DNA of 64,000 bases from JADHMP01 sp016779985 (GTDB lineage: Bacteria; Bacteroidota; Bacteroidia; Flavobacteriales; Flavobacteriaceae). Of the stretch, positions 25,472 to 33,210 are shown piece after piece. Within the stretch, counting starts at the first letter, position 1. Every line of letters starts with the position of its first letter. A program made the translations under genes and the position numbers. Where the stretch lies: contig JADHMP010000012.1 in the NCBI GenBank assembly GCA_016779985.1, positions 1 to 64,000 of the forward strand. Reading direction: 5' to 3'. Below the pieces are notes generated by a model, which searched no databases, was not told the origin of the DNA, and was given only the letters and a program-made list of their open reading frames with translations.

Positions 25472-25897
25472 GTGATTGAATATCTTAGTTTACCCTCTGG
25501 TTTGAGAGCGTCTGCTTTAACAGCAACCATCACAAATATTGTTATCAAAAGGGGATCTGACATTGTGCACTTATCGTTCAATTTTGTGTCAGGCGACGCA
25601 CTCTTAGAATTGAACAAGAGACATTTAGCGCATGAGTACGAAACAGATATCCTAACTTTTGATTATGGGACTCCCAATAAAATAGAAGCGGAAGTTTTTA
25701 TTTCTACCAAAGCGACTGAAGAAGCCCCCATTAGATTTTCAGAAACCACTGAAAATGAGTCAATTAGGCTAATTGCACATGGTCTTTACCATTGTCTAGG
25801 GTATACCGATAAAACAGAAGAAGAAAAAGTACAGATGCGCATTTTGGAAAATGAGTTTATAGCAAGGTTCCACGTGAAACAGAAAAAGTATGTTTGA
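25472..25897 (+). CDS. ybeY: rRNA maturation endoribonuclease YbeY
   Basis: 141 residues from a GTG start (VIEYLSLPSGL). The zinc motif reads H-G-L-Y-H-C-L-G-Y-T-D, a variant of the usual H-x3-H-x5-H with Asp at the last position, as seen in many Bacteroidota. The fold markers LNKRHLAHEYETDILTF and RLIAHGLYH are present. The enzyme takes part in 16S rRNA 3' processing and ribosome quality control. The mnmG start overlaps its last 8 bp. A parS-like sequence lies in its final codons. Confidence 0.92.
   Translation: MIEYLSLPSGLRASALTATITNIVIKRGSDIVHLSFNFVSGDALLELNKRHLAHEYETDILTFDYGTPNKIEAEVFISTKATEEAPIRFSETTENESIRLIAHGLYHCLGYTDKTEEEKVQMRILENEFIARFHVKQKKYV
25866..25881. promoter_or_regulatory. 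Imperfect parS-like palindrome
   Basis: GGTTCCACGTGAAACA differs from the ParB-binding consensus TGTTTCACGTGAAACA at two positions, while the centre CACGTG is intact. It lies inside the ybeY coding sequence. Confidence 0.45.
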
Positions 25898-27761
25898 TCA
25901 AGCCTATGATGTCTTGGTAGTAGGAGCGGGTCATGCTGGATGCGAGGCAGCGGCAGCAGCAGCAAACCTAGGGTCTAAAACGCTACTAATAACTATGAAT
26001 TTGCAAACGATAGGTCAAATGTCATGCAACCCTGCAATGGGTGGAATAGCTAAAGGACAGATCGTTCGCGAAATAGATGCTCTAGGGGGTTATAGTGGAA
26101 TCGTTTCCGATTACAGTGCCATACAATTCAAAATGTTGAACCTTTCAAAGGGTCCGGCCATGTGGAGCCCTCGCACCCAAAATGATCGACAACTTTTCTC
26201 TCAATCATGGCGTCAACTTTTAGAGCAAACGGAAAAGCTTGACTTCTACCAAGAAATGGTAGTAGATTTGATTACTAATAAAGAACAAGTTGTTGGAGTG
26301 GTGACCAGCCTAGGAATAAAGATATATGCTAAATCCATTATATTAACGAACGGAACTTTCTTAAATGGTCTTATCCATATTGGCGAAAAAAATTTCGGCG
26401 GCGGACGCGCCGGAGAAAAAGCAGCACACGGGTTGACCCAAACCCTTGTCAACCTTGGCTTTGAAACCGGAAGGATGAAAACAGGAACCCCACCTAGGGT
26501 TGATGCCCGTTCCTTAGATTACTCCCTGATGGAAGAACAACCTGGAGATCTAAAGCCACAAAAGTTCTCTTACAGTACCTTAACGAAACCATTAGAGAAG
26601 CAAAAAAGTTGTCATATTACCTATACCAGCGAAGAAGTACATGATCTGTTGCGTGAAGGTTTCGATCGCTCACCAATGTTTAATGGGCGAATTCAAAGTA
26701 CAGGCCCCCGTTATTGTCCCTCTATAGAGGACAAGATCAACAGGTTTTCAGAAAAAAACCGCCATCAGATTTTTGTAGAACCTGAAGGATGGAATACAGT
26801 GGAAGTGTATGTGAACGGGTTCTCTACTTCTTTACCAGAGGACATACAATACAATGCACTCAAAAAAGTAAAAGGCTTCGAAAAGGTTAAATTTTTTAGG
26901 CCAGGGTATGCCATTGAATATGATTATTTCCCACCCACTCAATTAAAACACAGTCTGGAAACAAAATTAATTAAAGGCCTGTTTTTCGCTGGACAGATCA
27001 ATGGCACTACAGGCTATGAAGAAGCTGCGGCACAAGGGATAATGGCTGGGATTAATGCTCATATGTCAATTAGCGAAAAAAAGCCATTGGTGTTAGCACG
27101 TAATGAGGCATACATTGGTGTTTTGATCGATGATTTAATTATAAAAGGCACTGAGGAACCTTACAGAATGTTTACATCAAGAGCAGAATACAGGACGCTC
27201 CTAAGACAAGACAACGCAGATGAAAGACTAACGCCACTGGCTCATAAGTTAGGTTTAGCAGATGACGAACGGCTTGAGACCGTATATAAAAAGAGAAAGG
27301 AAACAGAAAAAGCGACCGCCTTTCTATCCACTCAAAGTTTCGCTCTAGAGACAGCTAACAAACTGTTGGAGAGGAAGCAAAGCGCATTGGTAAAACAAAC
27401 AGATAAATATGCGAAGCTCCTTTCTCGTCCTCAAATTTCTAGAACAGACCTTTTGGAGTTTCCTGTAGTTCAAAAATTTTTGGATCAAGAAAAAATTTCA
27501 ACAATTGCCTATGAACAAGCTGAAATTGAAATAAAATACGCTGGCTATATCGCCAAAGAACAAAAAAATGCAGACCGTTTGCAAAAATTGGAGCATGTAA
27601 AGATCCCCACCGGCTTTAATTATGAGCAATTAAAGTCTTTATCACATGAGGCGCTTGAAAAACTGAATGCAGCTCGACCTGAAACCCTCGCCCAAGCGGC
27701 ACGGATTAGCGGAATCAAGCCCAGTGATATTAGTGTTATACTTGTAGCAATTTCAAAATAA
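25890..27761 (+). CDS. mnmG: tRNA uridine-5-carboxymethylaminomethyl modification enzyme MnmG (GidA)
   Basis: 623 residues. FAD protein that with MnmE modifies U34 of several tRNAs. The dinucleotide-binding motif is VVGAGHAGCEAAAAAA at residues about 9-24. Also clear are SCNPAMGGIAKGQIVREIDALGG, GTFLNGLIHIG, the Cys-containing CPSIEDKI and the C-terminal FTSRAEYR. It overlaps ybeY by 8 bp. A palindromic parS-like site follows the stop. Confidence 0.98.
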   Translation: MFDQAYDVLVVGAGHAGCEAAAAAANLGSKTLLITMNLQTIGQMSCNPAMGGIAKGQIVREIDALGGYSGIVSDYSAIQFKMLNLSKGPAMWSPRTQNDRQLFSQSWRQLLEQTEKLDFYQEMVVDLITNKEQVVGVVTSLGIKIYAKSIILTNGTFLNGLIHIGEKNFGGGRAGEKAAHGLTQTLVNLGFETGRMKTGTPPRVDARSLDYSLMEEQPGDLKPQKFSYSTLTKPLEKQKSCHITYTSEEVHDLLREGFDRSPMFNGRIQSTGPRYCPSIEDKINRFSEKNRHQIFVEPEGWNTVEVYVNGFSTSLPEDIQYNALKKVKGFEKVKFFRPGYAIEYDYFPPTQLKHSLETKLIKGLFFAGQINGTTGYEEAAAQGIMAGINAHMSISEKKPLVLARNEAYIGVLIDDLIIKGTEEPYRMFTSRAEYRTLLRQDNADERLTPLAHKLGLADDERLETVYKKRKETEKATAFLSTQSFALETANKLLERKQSALVKQTDKYAKLLSRPQISRTDLLEFPVVQKFLDQEKISTIAYEQAEIEIKYAGYIAKEQKNADRLQKLEHVKIPTGFNYEQLKSLSHEALEKLNAARPETLAQAARISGIKPSDISVILVAISK

Positions 27762-27764
27762 TAA

Positions 27765-27780
27765 CGTTTCACGTGAAACA
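27765..27780. promoter_or_regulatory. parS-like ParB-binding site
   Basis: CGTTTCACGTGAAACA: the inner 14 bases GTTTCACGTGAAAC form a perfect palindrome and match the ParB consensus at 15 of 16 positions. It fills the 19-bp gap between the mnmG stop and the methyltransferase ATG. Such sites load ParB near the chromosome origin for segregation. Confidence 0.85.
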
Positions 27781-28647
27781 ATGAAGAGAAAAAAAGACAA
27801 ACTCCTTTTAGTAGGAAAGGACTACCTAGTTTCTCAAAAACCCTTTAAAATCTATTGGGACAGTCAACAAAAACTAGGGTGGACCGATATTGATCCTGCT
27901 TCAACCATGGACTCTTATTATGCCTCAGAAGCCTATGATTCTCATAAAGTGAAGCAAAAAACATTGCGTGATTGGGTCTATAAAACAGTTCAACAATGGA
28001 TGTTCCGCTATAAGTGGAGAAAAATAATTCAAAAAAGCAAGAGGACGATCTCTACTCATTTAGATTACGGAGGTGGTGTTGGAGGCTTTTCAACCTTTAC
28101 CCAAAAAAAAGGAATTACAACAACTATTGTTGAGAATAGCTCTGGCGCGTTAACTCAATTAAAAAAAGAAGGACATCATGCCTATGGTAGTCTAGAAGAG
28201 ATAGAATCAGACGAAAAGTTTGACTTAATTACACTCTGGCATGTTCTTGAACACCTTCCTAATCCCAAAGAGACCATAAAGAAACTTAAGGACAGATTGA
28301 ATGCTAAAGGATTGTTAGTACTAGCGGTGCCCAACTTAAACTCATTTGATGCTAACCACTATCAAGAATATTGGGCAGGCTATGACTTACCACGCCATCT
28401 ATGGCATTTCTCAAACAAGGGTTTGCAAAAAATAACTGAAAACGTTGGGTTTTCATTACTCTCTAAACACCCTCTTTTTTTTGATTCTTTTTATGTATCA
28501 ATGCTCTCACAACAACACAAAACAGGAAAAACTCAGATTTTAAAAGCGATTTATATAGGCCTTATTTCAAACTTGAAAGCAATCAAAAAGGGAAACTATT
28601 CGTCTAGCTTTTTTGTGTTTTCTAAATCCGATTCCTTCTTAATGTGA
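27781..28647 (+). CDS. Class I SAM-dependent methyltransferase
   Basis: 288 residues. The SAM-binding core is visible as THLDYGGGVGGFSTF (about 96-110), then FDLITLWHVLEHLPNP and LNAKGLLVLAVPNLNSFDA. The Lys/Arg-rich N-terminus and the motif order fit methyltransferase type 11/12 enzymes that act on quinones, sugars or lipids. The acceptor is unknown. The gene starts directly at the edge of a parS-like site. Its last 52 bp overlap the convergent polymerase-subunit gene. Confidence 0.85.
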   Translation: MKRKKDKLLLVGKDYLVSQKPFKIYWDSQQKLGWTDIDPASTMDSYYASEAYDSHKVKQKTLRDWVYKTVQQWMFRYKWRKIIQKSKRTISTHLDYGGGVGGFSTFTQKKGITTTIVENSSGALTQLKKEGHHAYGSLEEIESDEKFDLITLWHVLEHLPNPKETIKKLKDRLNAKGLLVLAVPNLNSFDANHYQEYWAGYDLPRHLWHFSNKGLQKITENVGFSLLSKHPLFFDSFYVSMLSQQHKTGKTQILKAIYIGLISNLKAIKKGNYSSSFFVFSKSDSFLM

Positions 28648-29759
28648 ATTAAACGAGTAAGTTGAAGACACAAATCAGTAAAGACCATCTTTGCGCTAGC
28701 ATTTCTTTCTAAATAATGGTGGGTCTCTTCAAAAAGCAACACCATTTTTTTTATATTGAGATGATGCACAAAGGGGGCAAGTTTATTTATATTAAAGTCC
28801 GTTTGTGATTGGAAAGAGGTGAGCTCACTCAAGTTATAGTTTAATAAAAAGGCATCTCTAATCACATTAATGCTATACAGTATGAAGCCCTTTTGTTTTT
28901 CTTTTTCCAATGCGACCATACTTTCTACCCATGTCATTAAATCTAAAACAACCCCTTTATTATTCTTTGCTGAAAAGGAAGCCCTTAATAAACTGACCAA
29001 CAAACTTTCAAAAGGATTTTGGTTCGATTCTTCAACCATTCGGTAGAGCTTGTTTAAACTGCCGCCCAGCGAACCGACCTTTTCCAATAATGAATCCTCC
29101 CAACGGTTTCTTTTTATAAAATCTTTTAAAGTCTCATCAGAAAGGGGCGGAACCGAATGGGTTTGACAACGAGACACAAGGGTAGGGAGTAATTTAGCTT
29201 CTTTACTGATCAACATAAAAAAGGTGTTTTTGGGAGGCTCTTCTAAAATTTTTAAGAATTTATTTGCCGCTTCAATACCAATGCATTCTACTCCCCAAAC
29301 CACACAAACCTTAGCGCCACCCATGAACGACTTTAAATTCATTTTGTGTTGCATTGACGCAATATCTTTGACTCTTATCTGTGCTTTTTTGTTTCCAGAT
29401 TGGAGCCATTCGACCCAATCTACGGTTAGTCCATAGAGGTTGTTTTCTACAAAAGAATACCAGTTTGGTAAAAGTCTTTCAATAGTATCGGCCGAATTCT
29501 TTTCTTGAATTATGGTAGGAAAAACATAATGTAGATCAGGGTGTTTTGCAAGTTGTGCCAGTTTTTTTCCTTGTTTGACAGAGGCATAGAGTTGCTGAGA
29601 ATTATAAAGAAGTAAAATTGCTTGATAAAGGGCAAGAGCAAATCCGCCAAACCCTTCGGTATCTATAAACAACTGAGCATGAGGAATACGGCTCTGATCA
29701 ATAGCTCGCTTTAGTTGTGAAAGAAGCTGTTCTTGCCCTACAATTTCATCTTCTAGCAT
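28596..29759 (-). CDS. holB: DNA polymerase III delta'-like subunit
   Basis: 387 residues from the ATG at 29759. Clamp-loader AAA+ family: IVGQEQLLSQLKRAI and RIPHAQLFIDTEG at the start, an intact sensor-1-type segment (ANKFLKILEEPPKNTFFMLIS), then LLPTLVSRCQTH. No functional Walker A is seen, as usual for delta'. The TTG at 29765 falls in the promoter element TATCTTTG, so ATG 29759 is preferred and the transcript may lack a leader. The 3' end overlaps the methyltransferase by 52 bp. Confidence 0.88.
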   Translation of the reverse strand: MLEDEIVGQEQLLSQLKRAIDQSRIPHAQLFIDTEGFGGFALALYQAILLLYNSQQLYASVKQGKKLAQLAKHPDLHYVFPTIIQEKNSADTIERLLPNWYSFVENNLYGLTVDWVEWLQSGNKKAQIRVKDIASMQHKMNLKSFMGGAKVCVVWGVECIGIEAANKFLKILEEPPKNTFFMLISKEAKLLPTLVSRCQTHSVPPLSDETLKDFIKRNRWEDSLLEKVGSLGGSLNKLYRMVEESNQNPFESLLVSLLRASFSAKNNKGVVLDLMTWVESMVALEKEKQKGFILYSINVIRDAFLLNYNLSELTSFQSQTDFNINKLAPFVHHLNIKKMVLLFEETHHYLERNASAKMVFTDLCLQLTRLIHIKKESDLENTKKLDE

Positions 29760-29762
29760 AAT

Positions 29763-29770
29763 CAAAGATA
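29763..29770 (-). promoter_or_regulatory. -7 promoter element TATCTTTG, start codon 3 bp downstream
   Basis: Minus-strand exact match followed by ATT and then ATG, the same spacing as at the MauE-like gene. Confidence 0.5.
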
Positions 29771-29847
29771 TGGTTTCTTAGTTGCATTTATAGACCAAAA
29801 GACCTATGAAAAACAACAAAAATGGTATTTTTACAAAAACAGGACAA

Positions 29848-31035
29848 ATGGAGACACTAAGCACGAAAATACTTGAAAATGAGAGAGTTATAATTAGAGT
29901 AGACTTTAATGTTCCTCTAGATAAAGAAGGTAATGTATCAGATGCAACACGAATCATTGCAGCCAAACCAACAATTGACCTCATTCGATCAAAAGGCGCA
30001 AGTTGTGTTTTACTGTCGCATCTTGGAAGACCTAAAGGAGTAACACCCGCACTATCTCTAAAACAAATAGTATCAAAAGTTTCGGAGGTTTTAGCACTAC
30101 CAGTTCAGTTTTGCAACAGTTGCATTGGATCCGAAGCAGAATCTGCAGCGGCTTCGCTTCAGCCAGGAGAAGTTTTGTTGATGGAAAACCTACGGTTTCA
30201 TGATGAAGAGACAGCAGGAGATTTAGCCTTTTCAAAGGCCCTAGCACAACTGGGTACATTTTATGTTAATGACGCATTTGGTACAGCTCACAGGGCACAT
30301 GCTTCAACCACAGTAATGGCTCAATTCTTCAATGGAAAGAAATGTTTTGGTAAACTTTTGGAACAAGAAATCAAGGCCATTAAAAAGGTGATGGAAACAG
30401 GAGAAAAACCAGTTCTTGCCATATTAGGGGGAGCAAAAGTTTCCTCAAAAATCACCATTATTGAAAGTATGATGGATAAAATTGACCATTTAATAATCGG
30501 AGGAGGAATGGTTTACACTTTTATAAAGGCCCAAGGGGGGAAAATCGGAAATTCTATTTGCGAAGATGACTATCAATCTGTTGCTCTTGAGATATTAGAA
30601 AAAGCCAAAGCTAAAGGAGTTCAAATTCATCTTCCCGTAGACGTGGTTTGTGGGGACGCATTCAGCAATGATGCTACTCAAAGGATAGCAGCTGTAGAAA
30701 ATATTGAGAATGGATGGGAAGGAATGGATGCTGGACCAAAATCAATAGCACATTTTACAGCAGTAGTGCAGCGCTGTAAAACCATATTATGGAATGGCCC
30801 TTTGGGCGTATTTGAATTTTCGAACTTTGCTTTAGGCACCATCGCACTGGGTGAGGCTATAGCGTCTCAGACAGCCAAAGGAGCCTTTTCTTTGGTCGGC
30901 GGTGGCGATTCTGTTTCCGCAGTAAAACAATTTGGTTTAGAAGCCAAAATGAGCTATGTTAGTACTGGTGGCGGAGCGATGTTAGAAAGTCTTGAGGGAA
31001 AAACACTCCCAGGCATTGCAGCTCTTCTTGATTAG
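29848..31035 (+). CDS. pgk: Phosphoglycerate kinase
   Basis: 395 residues from ATG 29848 (METLSTKILENERVIIRVDFNVPLD). The upstream ATG at 29806 would add 14 atypical residues. Glycolytic enzyme that makes ATP from 1,3-bisphosphoglycerate. Motifs are RVDFNVPLD, SHLGRPKG, the substrate loops ENLRFH and DAFGTAHRAHAS, LGGAKVSSK and the nucleotide site GPLGVFE, GGGDSVSA. Length is normal. Confidence 0.98.
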   Translation: METLSTKILENERVIIRVDFNVPLDKEGNVSDATRIIAAKPTIDLIRSKGASCVLLSHLGRPKGVTPALSLKQIVSKVSEVLALPVQFCNSCIGSEAESAAASLQPGEVLLMENLRFHDEETAGDLAFSKALAQLGTFYVNDAFGTAHRAHASTTVMAQFFNGKKCFGKLLEQEIKAIKKVMETGEKPVLAILGGAKVSSKITIIESMMDKIDHLIIGGGMVYTFIKAQGGKIGNSICEDDYQSVALEILEKAKAKGVQIHLPVDVVCGDAFSNDATQRIAAVENIENGWEGMDAGPKSIAHFTAVVQRCKTILWNGPLGVFEFSNFALGTIALGEAIASQTAKGAFSLVGGGDSVSAVKQFGLEAKMSYVSTGGGAMLESLEGKTLPGIAALLD

Positions 31036-31057
31036 TGGACATGAACCCGATATTGCC

Positions 31058-32026
31058 ATGATAAAGAAAAGTCTCTTGTTAATTGTTTTCCTAGTAATAG
31101 GATGCAACAATCCGTCTTCTAAAACCCAAAAAGTAATTCCTAATTCTAGCGGAAACATCAACACCATATCAGTTGTTATGCCGGAGAAAGCATGGCGTGG
31201 AACATTGGGAAATAAAGTGCGAGACCTGTTTCAAACACCTTATGAAGGACTGCCTTTTGATGAACCCCAATTCTCGTTGAAATATTTAAATCCAAAAGTA
31301 TTTTCAGGCTTTGCTAGACAAAGTCGAAATATTCTTTGGTTTGTCAAAGACAGTTTGAGTCAATTTCAAATGCTACAAGACGCCTTTGCACGCCCACAGA
31401 TAGTAGCACTTTTTAAAGGAAATGATGATGATGAACAGGCCTTTTATCTAGAAGAGAACACAAACTTGATCAAACAATCTATAACAGAAAATGAAAGAAT
31501 TGAAAAACTACGGCGTATTTCAAAAGCTCCAACAACAGAGACTAACTTAAAAAAACGGTTTGGGATTTCTCTCCGTTATCCTACAGCTTACAAGACAGTT
31601 AAGGATACGACTAATTTTATTTGGATTCAAAAACCAACAACAACAGGACATCTTAACGTGATTGTGTACACCCTTCCACTGAATACGATTCAAAAGCCCA
31701 TTGATAAGGCCATTCTCAAAACCCGTGATTCTATAGGTAAAAAATATGTCCCAGGACGTTTGCCAAACAGCTATATGATCACAGAACGCGCTTACCTACC
31801 GTATTTTTATAAAACGAGACTGGATAACAAAGAGGCCCTTCTAACCAAAGGAACGTGGGAAGTTTTCAATGATTTTATGGCAGGCCCTTTCGTCAACTAT
31901 ATGGTAAAAGATGAACCCCTAAACAGATGGATAGTCGTTGAAGGGTTTACATTTGCTCCCTCTAAAAGCAAGAGAGACTATATGTTTGAGTTGAACACCA
32001 TTTTAAGTACTCTGGAAGTACTTTAG
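31058..32026 (+). CDS. DUF4837 family lipoprotein
   Basis: 322 residues from the ATG at 31058, where the lipoprotein signal begins (MIKKSLLLIVFLVIGCNN, Cys17). A longer frame starting at 30992 would overlap pgk and hide the signal. The remainder resembles the DUF4837 family of Bacteroidota: FWIQKPTT-like strands, RDSIGKKYVPG and G-T-W-E-V-x-N-D-x-M-A-G-P-F. Function unknown; probably anchored in the envelope. Its stop overlaps the tatA stop by 4 bp on the opposite strand. Confidence 0.8.
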   Translation: MIKKSLLLIVFLVIGCNNPSSKTQKVIPNSSGNINTISVVMPEKAWRGTLGNKVRDLFQTPYEGLPFDEPQFSLKYLNPKVFSGFARQSRNILWFVKDSLSQFQMLQDAFARPQIVALFKGNDDDEQAFYLEENTNLIKQSITENERIEKLRRISKAPTTETNLKKRFGISLRYPTAYKTVKDTTNFIWIQKPTTTGHLNVIVYTLPLNTIQKPIDKAILKTRDSIGKKYVPGRLPNSYMITERAYLPYFYKTRLDNKEALLTKGTWEVFNDFMAGPFVNYMVKDEPLNRWIVVEGFTFAPSKSKRDYMFELNTILSTLEVL

Positions 32027-32226
32027 CTTTTTTTTGAAGAAGACTCTTCTACCTGAGTTTTTTCGTCGTCGTCTTTTGTTGCATTTTTAAACTCTTTGAT
32101 ACCACTACCGAGCCCTCGCATTAGCTCTGGAATTTTTCTTCCACCAAAAAGTAATAATACAACGGCAATGATCAAAATAATTTGAGGTCCACCAATCATT
32201 CCTAAAAAAGTATTTGCCAATAACAT
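32023..32226 (-). CDS. tatA: Twin-arginine translocase subunit TatA/TatE
   Basis: 67 residues: one membrane helix (GGPQIILIIAVVLLLFG), the hinge GGRKIPELMRGLGSGIKEFK forming the amphipathic helix, and an acidic Ser/Lys tail. This is the standard TatA layout. TatA forms the pore of the Tat pathway for folded proteins. No tatC is nearby. A minus-strand promoter element lies 18 bp upstream. Confidence 0.95.
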   Translation of the reverse strand: MLLANTFLGMIGGPQIILIIAVVLLLFGGRKIPELMRGLGSGIKEFKNATKDDDEKTQVEESSSKKS

Positions 32227-32244
32227 ATTACTAAGTATTTAAAA

Positions 32245-32252
32245 CAAATGTA
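32245..32252 (-). promoter_or_regulatory. -7 promoter element TACATTTG for tatA
   Basis: Minus-strand exact match upstream of the tatA ATG. Confidence 0.55.
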
Positions 32253-32317
32253 CTGAAATATTTATATCACTCACCATAAAAAAACACTTCCTAAAAAAAA
32301 CAAGATTTGGTATTGTT

Positions 32318-32325
32318 TATCTTTG
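32318..32325 (+). promoter_or_regulatory. -7 promoter element TATCTTTG for the M23 peptidase gene
   Basis: Plus-strand exact match, 8 bp before ATG 32334. The longer frame from 32307 begins upstream of it and is not the real start. Confidence 0.55.
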
Positions 32326-32333
32326 TGTCACTT

Positions 32334-33209
32334 ATGGTAATAAAAGACAACAAAAAAAAGAAACTGATTAAGAAGTTGATGAACCCGTATCGGCTTGTTG
32401 TAGTCAACGAGGAGACTTTCGAAGAACAGTTTCAAATTGGACTTTCGAGGTTAAATTTAATCGTTTTTTTAGTTTTAACATTTACCATTCTTAGCCTAAG
32501 CGTTTTTTTTGTCGTCTCTTATACACCACTCAAAGAATACATTCCTGGCTACGATTCCTCCGAAATTCGAAAGAAAGCAGTTGAAAATCTATTTTTGGCG
32601 GATTCATTAATTTCCATTTATAAAAAAAATGAACAATATTTAAATATTGTAAGGGGTGTGCTGAGTGATAATCTAGTCTTTAAGGAAGATCCGAATCCGA
32701 ACTTTTCAGAAAACAACCTCACAACAAAGCAGAACGCTACTCGAAATAATATCACCCCTGCTGATTCAGTACTGCGTGATTTAGTCTCTAGGGAAGATAA
32801 GTTCAATGTGGTCAACAACACCCGGCTAGCCGAAGAACTTTTTTTAATTGTCCCTGCCAAAGGGATCGTTTCCCAAGCCTATGACCAAAACAACAAACAT
32901 TTTGCAGTAGATATAGCTCTTGAAGAAGGAACTCCTATCAAATCTGTTGCTAATGGGACAATAGTTTTCGCTGAATATACAGCCCAAACGGGCTATGTCA
33001 TTATGGTGGAACATGACCTAGGGATGCTCTCCGTTTACAAACACAATTCAATATTAAATAAAGAACAGGGAGACATAGTCGCTGCGGGAGAAGTTATTGC
33101 TCAGGCAGGAAATACAGGGGAATATTCAACAGGGTGGCATCTTCATTTTGAATTGTGGATTGATGGGTATTCACTGAATCCGGAATTGTTTTTTGATTTT
33201 GAGAAATAG
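32334..33209 (+). CDS. M23 family metallopeptidase, membrane-anchored
   Basis: 291 residues. A short basic cytoplasmic N-terminus is followed by one membrane helix (about 43-67), a linker and a LytM/M23 domain (about 185-285). The zinc ligands are intact: NKHFAVDIA (His, Asp) and WHLHFEL (H-x-H). It probably cleaves peptidoglycan cross-links. It is the first gene of a tight plus-strand block with GH3, glycosyltransferase and pyruvyltransferase genes. Confidence 0.93.
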   Translation: MVIKDNKKKKLIKKLMNPYRLVVVNEETFEEQFQIGLSRLNLIVFLVLTFTILSLSVFFVVSYTPLKEYIPGYDSSEIRKKAVENLFLADSLISIYKKNEQYLNIVRGVLSDNLVFKEDPNPNFSENNLTTKQNATRNNITPADSVLRDLVSREDKFNVVNNTRLAEELFLIVPAKGIVSQAYDQNNKHFAVDIALEEGTPIKSVANGTIVFAEYTAQTGYVIMVEHDLGMLSVYKHNSILNKEQGDIVAAGEVIAQAGNTGEYSTGWHLHFELWIDGYSLNPELFFDFEK

Positions 33210-33210
33210 C

